This document shows positions 7,814 through 17,523 of a DNA stretch of 64,000 nucleotides, piece after piece (within the stretch, counting starts at the first letter, position 1; every line of letters starts with the position of its first letter). The DNA lies in NCBI RefSeq assembly GCF_000205165.1, contig NZ_GL883841.1, positions 31,590 through 95,589 on the forward strand. Reading direction: 5' to 3'. Position numbers and translations under genes: made by a program. The stretch is from Paraprevotella xylaniphila YIT 11841 (GTDB lineage Bacteria > Bacteroidota > Bacteroidia > Bacteroidales > Bacteroidaceae). The notes beneath the pieces were generated by a model. That model searched no databases. It saw only the letters and a list, made by a program, of their open reading frames with translations, and was not told the DNA's origin.

Positions 7814-10216
7814 TCACTCGACTTCCCACTCGAAAACACCGGCCGAATTGTCCTCCGGCAACACGACTTCCAACTTCATGGCCGTAGTCTGCACCGGCGT
7901 GAATTCCACCGTGTTGGGCACGCCTTTTTTCGTCCCGTACGTGACGGTTGCCGACACCGGTGTCCAACCGCCCTGTCCGTCCTTGTAATACAGTTTCCAA
8001 CTTTGGGGCACTCGGCAACCACCCCACGGCTCGTCATCGAACCAATATACGGTGGAGGAAGACACTTCCGTCGGTTTCGGGAACTCGTAAGTAATCCACT
8101 CCGTCGAGTTCTTTTTCGGCCACCAATGATAGTAGGCCATGGAACGGTCGTTCTCGTCCGCCGGAACCAAACGGTCGTTAATGGCAGACAAGGCCGTAGT
8201 CTTGTGCGAAGCGTCCACACGGCTCTCCGAGGCCAAGGTTGCCGGCATGGACGGGCTTGTCGCGCTCACCTCCTGCGGCAGCCATACCATCATGTTACCG
8301 GTTCCCCTGTGCGCCCAGGCATAATAAGGAATAAGCGTCAGTTCGACATCCGAAGCCGTCAGACGGCCTTCGGCATCATAGCCCAACACCTGCGCACCCG
8401 TCTTGATTTCCGTCAGGCCGCAAAGCATATCCGGTTTCTCTACCGTCTCGAACTGCGGGCGGCGGTTCACCAACACACTCATGATGTCGAAATCATTGTC
8501 GGGCCACTCGGCACAGTACACCAACGGGCCGCGCTCCACAGCCACACGCCCGCGGTCGGCCTCCACTTTGGCGTGTGCTTTCACCACGCGAGGTTCCATG
8601 TCGAAATGCACTTCCACCTTGTCGCCCTTCTTCCATCGGCGTTCTATCGTGAAATAACCGTCCTGCAATCCGCTTTCCACCGGTTGGCCGTTCACTTTCA
8701 CACTGTATCCCAAACGCTTGCCGTCGCTGTAACGGTACAAATCGCTCGGTACGACTTGTCCGCGCACCCAACCGGGGATACGGATTTTCAGGGCAAACAC
8801 ACCGGCCTTGTTCTTCTTCACACTCACGGCCACGTCGCCATCCCAAGGATAACGGGTTTGCTGCTCCAGAACGACCCCTTTCTTGTCCACCTCAAGGTTG
8901 GCTTCGTTGGACATGAACAGGTTGACATATACGTCCTTATCCTTCACGGCATATACATAACCGGGCAAGGAAGGGATGAAACGGCAAATGTTGGACGGAC
9001 AACAGGCACAACCGAACCAAGGCTGGCGCTGATGCTGTCCCCGGCTCTCCAAGGGATTGGGATAGAAGAAACCGCCGCCGTCCAGCGAAACGCCCGAAAT
9101 CAGCCCATTATATAAGGTACGTTCCAATACATCATAGTATTTGGATTCCCCGTGCAGGAGGAACAAACGGTAGTTGACATAGACGTTGCCGATGGCCGCG
9201 CACGTCTCGCAATAAGCCGACATGTTGGGCAGTTCATAATTCGCACCGAAAGCCTCGCCGTTGGCCGTAGCCCCGATACCGCCGGTGATGTAATACTTCT
9301 TGCCCACGATATTGTCCCAAATCCGGTCGATGGCATGGATGTAAGCCGTATCGCCCGTGAGGGCTGCCACATCGGCCATCCCGGCATACATGTAAGTGGC
9401 CCGCACGGCATGCCCTACGGCTTCGTCCTGCTCCACCACGGGCTTGTGCGCCTGGCTGTAAGCGTCGCGCCGAGAAGTATGGCCGCGTTGGTCAAGGAAG
9501 AACTTCGCCTCGTCCAGGTACTTGCGGTCGCCCGTCACGATATAGAGTTTGGCCAAGGCCATTTCGGCTATCTGATGGCCGGGCACACGTACCAGTTGCC
9601 CCTCCTCCGGACCGATTTCACGGCACACGCAGTCGGCATAACGGATGGCTATGTCAAGGAAATTACGTTTGCCCGTGGCCTGGTAATGAGCGATGGCACC
9701 TTCCACCATGTGGCCGAGGTTATAAAACTCGTGGCTCAAGTCCTCTACTTTTTCCCAACGCTTGCTGCCCGCCCATTCGTGCGGATGCTTGGGATTCATC
9801 GTGCGGCTCGTGTACAGATAGCCGTCCGGCTCCTGCGCTGCCGCCACAATGGCCAACACGCTGTCGATATACGACACCAGTTTCTTGTCCGGATAAGTCT
9901 GCAGCAAATAGCTTGCGCCTTCTATCGTTTTATATACATCCGTATCATCAAAAGAATACCCTCCGACCTTGTAACCTTCGCTCGGATGGGCAGCTTTGAC
10001 AAAGTTTTCATACCGGCCGGACTCTTCACATTTACTGAAGGCCAAAGGGATGGTAACCTCACGGCTCGCCTTCAAGCGTTGCCCCCAAAAGGAATCCGTC
10101 ACCTTGACGGACGTGAAAGGTACGGGAGAAAAAGGATAACCGTGGCGCACGTCTTGCGCCTGCATGTTCCATGCCACGGAGAACACACAAACGGCAGTCA
10201 GCAATCTTTTCTTCAT
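7814..10216 (-). CDS. GH127 beta-L-arabinofuranosidase, secreted
   Basis: GH127 enzymes (formerly DUF1680) release terminal beta-L-arabinofuranose from plant glycans by a cysteine nucleophile on a zinc-thiolate centre. The 800-residue protein has a signal peptide (cleavage near AQA, residue 20), an alpha/alpha-barrel catalytic domain and C-terminal beta domains. The zinc and catalytic residues are visible: ETC within YCETCAAIGNV (near residue 335) and the CC pair of FGCACCPSN (near 405). The last 130 residues look like an F5/8-type (discoidin) carbohydrate-binding fold with a WKLYYKDG core. It is divergent from a second GH127 gene. A -7 box TAACTTTG lies on the minus strand at 10250-10257. 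Specificity is inferred from the family. Confidence 0.88.
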   Translation of the reverse strand: MKKRLLTAVCVFSVAWNMQAQDVRHGYPFSPVPFTSVKVTDSFWGQRLKASREVTIPLAFSKCEESGRYENFVKAAHPSEGYKVGGYSFDDTDVYKTIEGASYLLQTYPDKKLVSYIDSVLAIVAAAQEPDGYLYTSRTMNPKHPHEWAGSKRWEKVEDLSHEFYNLGHMVEGAIAHYQATGKRNFLDIAIRYADCVCREIGPEEGQLVRVPGHQIAEMALAKLYIVTGDRKYLDEAKFFLDQRGHTSRRDAYSQAHKPVVEQDEAVGHAVRATYMYAGMADVAALTGDTAYIHAIDRIWDNIVGKKYYITGGIGATANGEAFGANYELPNMSAYCETCAAIGNVYVNYRLFLLHGESKYYDVLERTLYNGLISGVSLDGGGFFYPNPLESRGQHQRQPWFGCACCPSNICRFIPSLPGYVYAVKDKDVYVNLFMSNEANLEVDKKGVVLEQQTRYPWDGDVAVSVKKNKAGVFALKIRIPGWVRGQVVPSDLYRYSDGKRLGYSVKVNGQPVESGLQDGYFTIERRWKKGDKVEVHFDMEPRVVKAHAKVEADRGRVAVERGPLVYCAEWPDNDFDIMSVLVNRRPQFETVEKPDMLCGLTEIKTGAQVLGYDAEGRLTASDVELTLIPYYAWAHRGTGNMMVWLPQEVSATSPSMPATLASESRVDASHKTTALSAINDRLVPADENDRSMAYYHWWPKKNSTEWITYEFPKPTEVSSSTVYWFDDEPWGGCRVPQSWKLYYKDGQGGWTPVSATVTYGTKKGVPNTVEFTPVQTTAMKLEVVLPEDNSAGVFEWEVE

Positions 10217-10304
10217 GGTGAGTTAAGATAATTTTATTGGTTTCGTGGGCAAAGTTAGCAAAACTAATTATCTTTGCAGCATGAAACCATAAAATTATTA
10301 ACCC
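10217..10304. promoter_or_regulatory. Divergent promoters of the two GH127 genes
   Basis: In this 88-base gap TATCTTTG (10269-10276) faces the plus-strand gene and TAACTTTG (minus strand, 10250-10257) faces the minus-strand gene. The two -7 boxes are only 11 bases apart, so the promoters overlap and probably compete for polymerase or share a regulator. No clear operator repeat was found. Confidence 0.55.
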
Positions 10305-12755
10305 ATGAGAAACAATATCTTCTTTTTGAAACGAACCGCATGGACTTTCTGCACCGTTGCTTTTTCCATTGCCATCCACGGGCAAAACACGGCACAAATC
10401 ACGGAAGTGCCGTTTACCCAAGTACAAATCCAGGACGCGTTCTGGTCTCCGCGCATCGAGACGAACCGCACGGTGTCCATTCCCTCGGCTTTCCGGGAAT
10501 GCGAGAAGAACGGACGTTTCGACAACTTCGCCATCGCAGGCGGACTGAAAGAGGGCGAGCACCGGGGCGACTTTTCGTTCGACGACACCGACCCGTATAA
10601 AATCATCGAAGGGGCTTCTTATTCGTTGGCCGTGAAGTACGATGCACGTTTGGATGCCTATCTGGACAGCGTCATCGCACTGATTGCCGCCGCGCAGGAA
10701 TCCGACGGTTACCTGACCACTTGCGTGACCAACCGTTGTACCCGTCTTTCGGGTTGGTGGGGAACACACCGTTGGGAGAAAATCAACAGCCACGAACTTT
10801 ACAATTCAGGACATCTTTACGAAGCTGCCGTGGCACACTATCGCGCCACGGGCAAACGTTCCCTATTGAACGTGGCTATCAAAAACGCAGATTTGGTATG
10901 CCGTGTATTCGGCCCTGATGAAGGACAGAAACATGTGCCTTCGGGACATCCTATCGTGGAAATGGCACTGGCCAAACTCTACAAAGTCACCGGAAAAGAA
11001 GAATATCTCCGCACGGCCCGGTATTTCGTGGAAGAAACGGGACGGTGCACCGACGGGCACGCTCCCAACGCATACAGCCAGGACCACAAGCCCATCCTCG
11101 AACAGGATGAAATCGTAGGCCATGCCGTACGGGCCGGTTACCTGTATTCCGGTGTAGCCGACGTGGCCGCACAGACCGGAGACACGGCTTATTTCCATGC
11201 CCTTACGCGCATTTGGGAAAACATGGCCGGGCGCAAGCTCTATATCACGGGCGGCATCGGCTCCCGTGCCCAAGGCGAAGGCTTCGGCCCGGATTATGAA
11301 CTGAACAACCATACGGCCTATTGCGAGACTTGCGCCTCCATCGCCAACGTGTACTGGAACCACCGCATGTTCCTTGCTACGGGCGACTCCCGGTACGAGG
11401 ATATACTGGAACGTGCCCTCTACAATGGGGTCATTTCGGGCGTGTCGCTCAGTGGTGACCGCTTCTTCTACGACAATCCGTTGGAAAGCATGGGGCAGCA
11501 CGGACGGCAGGCCTGGTTCGGTTGTGCCTGCTGTCCGGGCAACGTCACCCGTTTCATGGCTTCCGTTCCTAATTACATGTATGCCACCCAAGGCAAGGAC
11601 GTCTTCGTCAACCTATATATACAAAGTACGGCCAGTCTCTCTACCTCCCAAAATAAAATAGAAATCCGACAGACGACGGATTATCCATGGGACGGAAACA
11701 TCCGTCTGGCCGTACATCCCGAAAAGAAGCAGACCTTTGCCCTGCGATGCCGCATCCCGGGATGGGCACAAGGCCGTCCGGTCCCGACCGACCTGTATCA
11801 CTACACCGGAAAAGGGAAGGGCTACACCATACAAGTCAACGGAAAGGACGTGGATTTCCATGTGGAAAACGGTTATGCCGTCATCTTGCGGAAATGGAAG
11901 AAAGGCGACACGGTGCAACTGGATTTCCCGATGGACGTACGCCGGGTGGAAGCCCGTGTCGAAGTGGAAGACGACCGGGGAAAAGCCGCCATCGAACGGG
12001 GCCCCATCGTCTACTGCATAGAAGACAAAGACCAACCGGACAGTTTGATTTTCAACAAAGTCATCCCTGCCGGGACGGCAATCTCCGCCACTTACGCCCC
12101 GGACATGCTTAACGGCATCGTCACATTGGAAGGCACGGCCCAAGCCGTCGGACGTGACGGAAAGACGACGGACGTACCGTTCAAAGCCATTCCTTATTCC
12201 GTATGGAACAACCGTGGCGCGGCACAAATGGCCGTATGGATTCCCACATCGCCGGAATATGCCCGTCCCGAACCTTTGCCGACCATCGCCAGCCGGGCAC
12301 GCACGCTGACGATTCAAGCACCTATCCAGAAAGATGCTCCGGAATCCGCAGCCACGGAGAGTTGGGCTTGGGGCGTAAACGACCAATGGGAACCGAAACG
12401 TTCGTCGGACACGTCCAAACCTTACCATTACTGGTGGCTCAAACGGGGTACGGAAGAAACGTTGGCCTACGACTTCGACCAAGCTTACACTGTATCGGGC
12501 GTAGAGGTATATTGGTTGGACTTCGACCACTACGACGGAAACTTCCGTGTGCCGGCCTCGTGGAAACTCTATTATAAAGACGGCGACAGTTGGAAAGAAG
12601 TGGAAGCCATTACGCCGTACACCACAGCCAAAGACACCTACAACCGTCTCGACTTCAAGCCGGTAAAGACCACCGGACTGAAAATCTCCGCGCAACTCCA
12701 AAAGGGGGAATCGGGCGGTGTGTTAGAATGGAAAGTTATTCCGGCCACTGAATAG
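10305..12755 (+). CDS. GH127 beta-L-arabinofuranosidase, secreted (paralogue)
   Basis: This 816-residue paralogue of the divergent neighbour has the same layout: signal peptide (cleavage near HGQ), GH127 barrel, beta domains and a C-terminal F5/8-like module with the matching WKLYYKDGDSW core. Zinc and nucleophile motifs are YCETCASIANV (near residue 340) and FGCACCPGN (near 405). Conservation of both Glu and all three Cys suggests it is active. It is followed 18 bases later by a metallo-beta-lactamase-fold gene, implying one transcript. Two divergent copies in one locus suggest two related beta-arabinofuranosyl substrates or linkages, but this is inference. Confidence 0.88.
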   Translation: MRNNIFFLKRTAWTFCTVAFSIAIHGQNTAQITEVPFTQVQIQDAFWSPRIETNRTVSIPSAFRECEKNGRFDNFAIAGGLKEGEHRGDFSFDDTDPYKIIEGASYSLAVKYDARLDAYLDSVIALIAAAQESDGYLTTCVTNRCTRLSGWWGTHRWEKINSHELYNSGHLYEAAVAHYRATGKRSLLNVAIKNADLVCRVFGPDEGQKHVPSGHPIVEMALAKLYKVTGKEEYLRTARYFVEETGRCTDGHAPNAYSQDHKPILEQDEIVGHAVRAGYLYSGVADVAAQTGDTAYFHALTRIWENMAGRKLYITGGIGSRAQGEGFGPDYELNNHTAYCETCASIANVYWNHRMFLATGDSRYEDILERALYNGVISGVSLSGDRFFYDNPLESMGQHGRQAWFGCACCPGNVTRFMASVPNYMYATQGKDVFVNLYIQSTASLSTSQNKIEIRQTTDYPWDGNIRLAVHPEKKQTFALRCRIPGWAQGRPVPTDLYHYTGKGKGYTIQVNGKDVDFHVENGYAVILRKWKKGDTVQLDFPMDVRRVEARVEVEDDRGKAAIERGPIVYCIEDKDQPDSLIFNKVIPAGTAISATYAPDMLNGIVTLEGTAQAVGRDGKTTDVPFKAIPYSVWNNRGAAQMAVWIPTSPEYARPEPLPTIASRARTLTIQAPIQKDAPESAATESWAWGVNDQWEPKRSSDTSKPYHYWWLKRGTEETLAYDFDQAYTVSGVEVYWLDFDHYDGNFRVPASWKLYYKDGDSWKEVEAITPYTTAKDTYNRLDFKPVKTTGLKISAQLQKGESGGVLEWKVIPATE

Positions 12756-12773
12756 CCCACAAATAGCCCTACC

Positions 12774-13490
12774 ATGACTCTAACTTACATCTACCACAGC
12801 GGCTTCATGCTCGAAGGCCTATCGGCCATCCTGATTTTTGATTTCTGGCGGGATGCCGACAACGGTATCGTGGAACGGACACTGTCCACAACGCATAAAC
12901 GTGTCTACTTTCTGGCCAGCCATTTCCATCAGGACCATTTCAATCCGGAAATCCTGAACCTGCCCGTACCCCACGGGGAAAAGAAAGTCATCCTCTCCCG
13001 CGACATCTACCGTCGGCGGCGTGCCGGAACGGAAGGCGTAACGGCATACCTGAGACGGAGAGAAAGCTACCGCGACGACCTCATCACGGTACATGCTTTC
13101 GGTTCCACCGATTCCGGTGTATCTTGGTCTGTTCATGTGGAAGACAAAGACATATTCCATGCAGGCGACCTGAACAACTGGCATTGGGCAGACGAATCCA
13201 CGCCACAGGAAATCAAAAAACGGGAAGGTGACTTTCTGGCTATCCTGAACGACATCCGAAAGGAATGTACGGCTTTCGACCTGGTAATGTTTCCCGTAGA
13301 CCCGCGTTTAGGCAGCGACTTTGCACGTGGCGCACGTCAATGGCTGCAACACATCCCCACCCGTTATTTTGCACCGATGCATTTCCCTCCGGCCCACGAA
13401 ACGGCCATGGCATTCGGTCCGGAGGCGGAACAAATGCAAACCAGTTTCCTCTACATTCAAGAGGAAGGAGAGGCCATCGCCCGGTTCTGA
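12774..13490 (+). CDS. Metallo-beta-lactamase-fold hydrolase
   Basis: The 238-residue cytoplasmic protein has the metal-binding SHFHQDHFN (HxHxDH, near residue 43) and later HAGDLNNWHW and FAPMHF elements of the MBL fold. It most resembles the short UlaG-like or beta-lactamase-superfamily II hydrolases of Bacteroidetes rather than true beta-lactamases. It has no signal peptide. It starts 18 bases after the GH127 stop, so it is probably in the same operon. The substrate is unknown; a lactonase or phosphodiesterase role would fit the fold. Confidence 0.75.
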   Translation: MTLTYIYHSGFMLEGLSAILIFDFWRDADNGIVERTLSTTHKRVYFLASHFHQDHFNPEILNLPVPHGEKKVILSRDIYRRRRAGTEGVTAYLRRRESYRDDLITVHAFGSTDSGVSWSVHVEDKDIFHAGDLNNWHWADESTPQEIKKREGDFLAILNDIRKECTAFDLVMFPVDPRLGSDFARGARQWLQHIPTRYFAPMHFPPAHETAMAFGPEAEQMQTSFLYIQEEGEAIARF

Positions 13491-13495
13491 CCGGG

Positions 13496-13527
13496 TTTGC
13501 ACATCCGGAAGAAAAGGCTTACCTTTG
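13496..13527 (+). promoter_or_regulatory. Promoter of exonuclease III gene
   Basis: TTTG (13496-13499), a 20-base spacer and TACCTTTG (13520-13527) give a perfect Bacteroidota promoter. It starts six bases after the upstream stop codon and separates xth from the GH127-MBL transcript. Confidence 0.75.
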
Positions 13528-13563
13528 AAAATAAAAAGCAAAATTACAGCAAACTTACAGCCT

Positions 13564-14316
13564 ATGAAATTTATCTCATGGAACGTCAACGGCCTGAGAG
13601 CCTGTTGCGAAAAAGGATTTAAAGAGTCTTTCGCCGCCTTGGATGCGGACTTCTTTTGCCTGCAAGAAACAAAGATGCAGGAAGGGCAGCTCGACTTGGA
13701 GTTTGAAGGCTACCGCTCCTACTGGAACTATGCGGAAAAAAAAGGATATTCAGGCACGGCTATCTTCAGCCGCCATGCCCCACTCAATGTCACATACGGC
13801 CTCGGCTTGGAGGAACACGACAGGGAAGGACGCGTCATCACGCTTGAAATGCCTGACTTTTTCTTAGTCACGGTCTACACGCCCAACTCGCAGGACGGGC
13901 TGAAACGTCTGGATTACCGTATGCAGTGGGAAGAAGCATTCCGCGCCTATCTCTTGCAACTGGATACCCGGAAACCAGTCATCGTCTGCGGCGACTTGAA
14001 CGTGGCGCACCGCGAAATCGACCTGAAAAATCCAAAATCGAACCGTAAGAACGCTGGCTTTACAGACGAAGAACGGGAAAAATTCGGCATCTTGTTGGAC
14101 AGCGGTTTTACAGACACGTTCCGTTTCTTCTATCCCGACCGCGAAGGCATCTACTCGTGGTGGTCTTACCGTTTCAAGGCCCGGGAAAAGAATGCAGGGT
14201 GGCGTATCGACTATTTCTTAGTGTCCAAACGACTGGAAGCGCAACTCAAAAGCGCAACCATACACACCGAGATTTTCGGTTCCGACCATTGCCCGGTGGA
14301 GGTAGACTTGTTCTGA
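13564..14316 (+). CDS. xth: Exodeoxyribonuclease III
   Basis: Exonuclease III is the AP endonuclease and 3'-5' exonuclease of base-excision repair. All family motifs are present in 250 residues: ISWNVNGLRA at the start, FCLQETKMQ (metal-binding Glu), GDLNVAH, and the C-terminal GSDHCPVEVDLF with the catalytic Asp-His pair. I chose the ATG at 13564, which begins MKFISWNVNG, because upstream in-frame codons read through the neighbouring gene and the promoter. It is monocistronic, bounded by its own promoter and a convergent terminator. Confidence 0.95.
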   Translation: MKFISWNVNGLRACCEKGFKESFAALDADFFCLQETKMQEGQLDLEFEGYRSYWNYAEKKGYSGTAIFSRHAPLNVTYGLGLEEHDREGRVITLEMPDFFLVTVYTPNSQDGLKRLDYRMQWEEAFRAYLLQLDTRKPVIVCGDLNVAHREIDLKNPKSNRKNAGFTDEEREKFGILLDSGFTDTFRFFYPDREGIYSWWSYRFKAREKNAGWRIDYFLVSKRLEAQLKSATIHTEIFGSDHCPVEVDLF

Positions 14317-14341
14317 CCCGTCAGCCACTTTATATCGAAAA

Positions 14342-14384
14342 AGAGCCGTTCCCGTATGCCTTTGCACACTCCGGAAACGGCTCT
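14342..14384. terminator. Bidirectional terminator, xth / NlpC gene
   Basis: AGAGCCGTTCCCG (14342-14354) pairs with CGGAAACGGCTCT (14372-14384) with one mismatch, between two convergent genes. A-rich and CTT-rich flanks supply short U tracts in each direction. Confidence 0.7.
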
Positions 14385-14402
14385 CTTCGTATCTGGCAGG
14401 TA

Positions 14403-14900
14403 TTACCCCAATACCCTGCGTGCCCCTACATACCGCCGGTCATAATAGCCATCGGAAGAAGAATTGATACAAATACCTTTGCGCCCTGCATGGATGAATT
14501 CAAACTCACCGGTTTCTTCATCCACATCCGTCACGATACCCACGTGCCCGATAGTCTTCTTGGAACGCGTACCGGTGAAAAACACCAAATCCCCTTGCTG
14601 CAAGTCGCGGCGGTCGTCTATCTTGACTCCTTCTCTAAACTGGGAACGCGAAGAACGCGTCAAACAGATATTCAAAGACTTAAAGACATAAGTAGTGAAA
14701 CCAGAACAATCAAATCCGCGCTTAGGATTCATTTGCCCGTAACGGTAAGGCACTCCGATAAACTCTTTGGCTTTCTCTACGACATCTTGGCCGGTGACTG
14801 AATCCTCCCTTATTTCTTCCGATAATAACGTCTGGGCAGAAACAGGGGACACACCAAACAAAGCACACAAGACAAGCAGAGACCAAAGAAACCGCATCAT
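14403..14900 (-). CDS. NlpC/P60 family (C40) cell-wall peptidase
   Basis: C40 peptidases cut D-Glu-diaminopimelate bonds in peptidoglycan stem peptides. This 165-residue protein has a signal peptide (cleavage near VSA-QT) and a single NlpC/P60 domain. It contains the catalytic Cys in RGFDCSGFTTYVF, the His in IGHVGIVTDVD and a third polar residue in FIHAGRKGI. It should act in the periplasm during wall turnover. It is transcribed alone, converging on xth. No substrate-binding SH3 domains are present. Confidence 0.88.
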   Translation of the reverse strand: MMRFLWSLLVLCALFGVSPVSAQTLLSEEIREDSVTGQDVVEKAKEFIGVPYRYGQMNPKRGFDCSGFTTYVFKSLNICLTRSSRSQFREGVKIDDRRDLQQGDLVFFTGTRSKKTIGHVGIVTDVDEETGEFEFIHAGRKGICINSSSDGYYDRRYVGARRVLG

Positions 14901-15014
14901 TATTTTAATGTTAATTTTAAGGGTTCAACATGAAATTCGATGCCAAAAATACACCTTTCCATGCAGAACCCCAATAAATTACACATCTTTTAAGAGCCTT
15001 TAAGGCTATGGACA

Positions 15015-16100
15015 TCAGTGAATCGTAACCATGGTAGCCCCGAACCCATACTCGCGGAACGAAGCATCCTGATAGGTACAACCTTTGTAAGCACGTTTCA
15101 ATTCTTTCAAGAGTTCGCTGCGCAACACGCCTTCCCCCTTACCATGGATGAACACTATTTTCTGTCCTTTGTTTTTCAGATTCTCGTCCATCACACGGCG
15201 GAACTCTTTTATCTGGCAGTCCAACATCTCCTTGTTGGAAAGCCCGGCGGTATTGTCCAACAATTCATTGATATGCAAGTCTATTTCTATGATGCCGTTC
15301 TTCGGTTGCTCCGCCTTGCGGGCCGGCTGACGCACCGGACGCTCGTCGGTTGCCTTTTTCAGCAAAGCATCCTTTAGCTGTTCTGCATTGACAAAAACCG
15401 TACGGGCAGGCACGTCATCCTTCACCACGTCATACACCAAGGCATTATCTTCAAAAAAATCCGAGGGTTGGAACGTATGCAACTTATAGAACTTCACGGT
15501 ATCTATCCGCAATTCCACCTGTACGGCCGGTTTGAGCAGAAAAGTCTTCTCCTGTTTATAGGCCAGGCATTGCACACAGACGCGCTCCATGTCGTTCAAC
15601 ACCGAACGGTCGAATTCCTCCATGAAGAGCTTGGTGTTCGGTTCCACTGTCCCTTGAAAACGTACACGCCATCCCGTACCCTCCACACTCATGTAAAGGA
15701 AAGTGACGTAATAGTTACTGTCGTTTACCAAATAAGCCTCGAAAGACGTAGTGGTCATTTCTTTGGGATTCATCGGCACGTAAGCCAGAAAAACGTTCAA
15801 CTTGTCACCGTTCCGGCGTTCCTGTGGTTTCGGTACGAATGTCACAGGACGGTCGTCCTCATCTTCATCACGAAACTGTCCGGCCGTTCGTTCTCCGACA
15901 AGTTTCTTCTTGTCGTGCGTACCGGTGTTCACCTTGGCTATGTTATAATCGTCAGTCTCTACCACGACACACTCACGTACGGGCATCGGAATGTCGAAAC
16001 CGTCTTCATCCCGCACCAACACCGTATCTTTGTCTTGGAAGCCGCTCACGATGCCGCCCCCCACTTCGCTCAAAAACCTTACTTTATCTCCGATTTTCAT
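15015..16100 (-). CDS. DUF2027 and Smr domain protein
   Basis: The N-terminal third ([15 protein letters not shown]... and [11 protein letters not shown]) is a DUF2027 beta domain. The middle is an uncharacterised beta-rich region, and the last 85 residues form an Smr domain (IDLHINEL..., [19 protein letters not shown]). Smr domains nick or bind branched nucleic acids in MutS2 proteins and in ribosome-rescue nucleases. This architecture is common in Bacteroidales, but its role is not established. I prefer ATG 16100 (MKIGDKV) to the one three codons upstream (16109), although the latter is possible. It is cytoplasmic, with no operon partner in view. Confidence 0.82.
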   Translation of the reverse strand: MKIGDKVRFLSEVGGGIVSGFQDKDTVLVRDEDGFDIPMPVRECVVVETDDYNIAKVNTGTHDKKKLVGERTAGQFRDEDEDDRPVTFVPKPQERRNGDKLNVFLAYVPMNPKEMTTTSFEAYLVNDSNYYVTFLYMSVEGTGWRVRFQGTVEPNTKLFMEEFDRSVLNDMERVCVQCLAYKQEKTFLLKPAVQVELRIDTVKFYKLHTFQPSDFFEDNALVYDVVKDDVPARTVFVNAEQLKDALLKKATDERPVRQPARKAEQPKNGIIEIDLHINELLDNTAGLSNKEMLDCQIKEFRRVMDENLKNKGQKIVFIHGKGEGVLRSELLKELKRAYKGCTYQDASFREYGFGATMVTIH

Positions 16101-16217
16101 ATCTTCCATGTTTTATTCGTCAAACAAATATACGGCAAAGCGCAAAGAGTACAAAATCCGACCGCCGCCTTTATGCTTTTTTATCCCAAACACCCGTCCC
16201 ACTTCGACAAATATGCC

Positions 16218-16225
16218 TAACTTTG
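16218..16225 (+). promoter_or_regulatory. -7 box of the queA promoter
   Basis: TAACTTTG sits 23 bases before the queA ATG. The -33 TTTG is not evident at the expected distance. Its position shows that the longer upstream ORF extension (from 15991) is not the coding start. Confidence 0.45.
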
Positions 16226-16248
16226 CCACTTTAAAACAATCAACTCCA

Positions 16249-17508
16249 ATGGAAGAAACCAGACACATCCAGATTAAAGACTTCAACTACAATCTGCCCG
16301 AGGAACGTATCGCAAAATTCCCCCTAACCGAACGGGATCAGTCCAAACTGTTGGTGTACCGTCACGGAACGGTGGGCGAGGACACGTTCACTTCGTTGCC
16401 GGACTATTTGCCCCAAGGCGCCCTGATGGTATTCAACAACACGAAAGTCATACAGGCGCGGTTGCATTTCCACAAAGATACCGGCGCGCTCATCGAGGTG
16501 TTCTGCCTGGAACCTGTCCGTCCGCACGACTACGCGCTGATGTTCCAACAAACCGGTCGTTGCAGTTGGCTTTGCCTTGTGGGCAATCTGAAAAAATGGA
16601 AAAGCGGCAGCTTATCCTGCCCCGTGGAAATCGGCGGACGCAGCATCACCTTGAAGGCTACCCGGGGCGAGAATCGCGGCACCAGCCACTGGATTGATTT
16701 TGAATGGGACGACGAACAAACGACTTGGGCTGAAATTTTGGAAGCCGTGGGCGAACTGCCCATCCCGCCCTATCTGAACCGCGAGACACAGGAAAGCGAC
16801 AAGACGACCTACCAGACGGTGTACTCTAAAATCAAAGGCAGCGTAGCTGCCCCCACGGCCGGACTCCATTTCACAGAACGCGTGTTGGCCGATTTGGATG
16901 CCCACGGCATCGACCGCGAGGAAGTGACGCTCCACGTCGGGGCGGGCACGTTCAAACCGGTGAAAAGCGAAGAAATAGCCGGGCACGAGATGCACACGGA
17001 ATACATCTGCGTACATCGCAGCACGATAGAGAAACTGTTGGCCCACGGCGGCGCATGCATTGCCGTGGGTACGACTTCGGTGCGCACCCTTGAGAGCTTA
17101 TATTATATAGGTGTGGCATTGAACGGAAATCCCGACGCATCGGAGGAGGAGCTGCACGTACCGCAGTGGATGCCTTACGAGTATGCTGCACGGACGCGCC
17201 CTGTAGGAAGCCCCGACAACGGACATCCGGAAGCACTCACTACACTGCAAGCCCTACAGAACGTATTGGATTATCTGGACCGTCACGGACTGACAGCCCT
17301 GCACACCAGTACGCAAATCATCATAGCTCCCGGATACGAATACCATATCGTGCGGATGATGGTCACCAACTTCCACCAACCGCAAAGCACGCTGTTGCTG
17401 CTCGTCTCGGCTTTCGTGCACGGCGACTGGCGCACGATTTACGACTACGCCCTCGCCCACGATTTCCGTTTCCTCAGCTACGGTGACAGCTCATTACTCA
17501 TCCCTTAA
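16249..17508 (+). CDS. queA: tRNA preQ1(34) S-adenosylmethionine ribosyltransferase-isomerase
   Basis: QueA transfers and isomerises the ribosyl group of S-adenosylmethionine onto preQ1 in tRNA to make epoxyqueuosine. The 419-residue protein has the family's characteristic segments: DFNYNLPEERIAKFP at the start, LMVFNNTKVIQARL, AAPTAGLHFTERVL, LHVGAGTFKPV, HAGGACIAVGTTSVRTLES-type strand residues, and the C-terminal TNFHQPQSTLLLLVSAFV. I chose the ATG at 16249, just downstream of the -7 box. The NUDIX gene follows after 15 bases, suggesting co-transcription. Confidence 0.95.
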   Translation: MEETRHIQIKDFNYNLPEERIAKFPLTERDQSKLLVYRHGTVGEDTFTSLPDYLPQGALMVFNNTKVIQARLHFHKDTGALIEVFCLEPVRPHDYALMFQQTGRCSWLCLVGNLKKWKSGSLSCPVEIGGRSITLKATRGENRGTSHWIDFEWDDEQTTWAEILEAVGELPIPPYLNRETQESDKTTYQTVYSKIKGSVAAPTAGLHFTERVLADLDAHGIDREEVTLHVGAGTFKPVKSEEIAGHEMHTEYICVHRSTIEKLLAHGGACIAVGTTSVRTLESLYYIGVALNGNPDASEEELHVPQWMPYEYAARTRPVGSPDNGHPEALTTLQALQNVLDYLDRHGLTALHTSTQIIIAPGYEYHIVRMMVTNFHQPQSTLLLLVSAFVHGDWRTIYDYALAHDFRFLSYGDSSLLIP

Positions 17509-17523
17509 CCCCCGCGAAACCTC

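Noticed and set aside
7580..9115. 511-codon plus-strand ORF over the GH127 gene
   Set aside because: It is fully antisense to a motif-rich GH127 gene, is His/Arg-rich with no domain or signal, and arises from codon bias on the opposite strand.
11613..12701. 362-codon minus-strand ORF within the second GH127 gene
   Set aside because: It is antisense to conserved GH127 sequence including the F5/8-like module, with no own promoter or domain.
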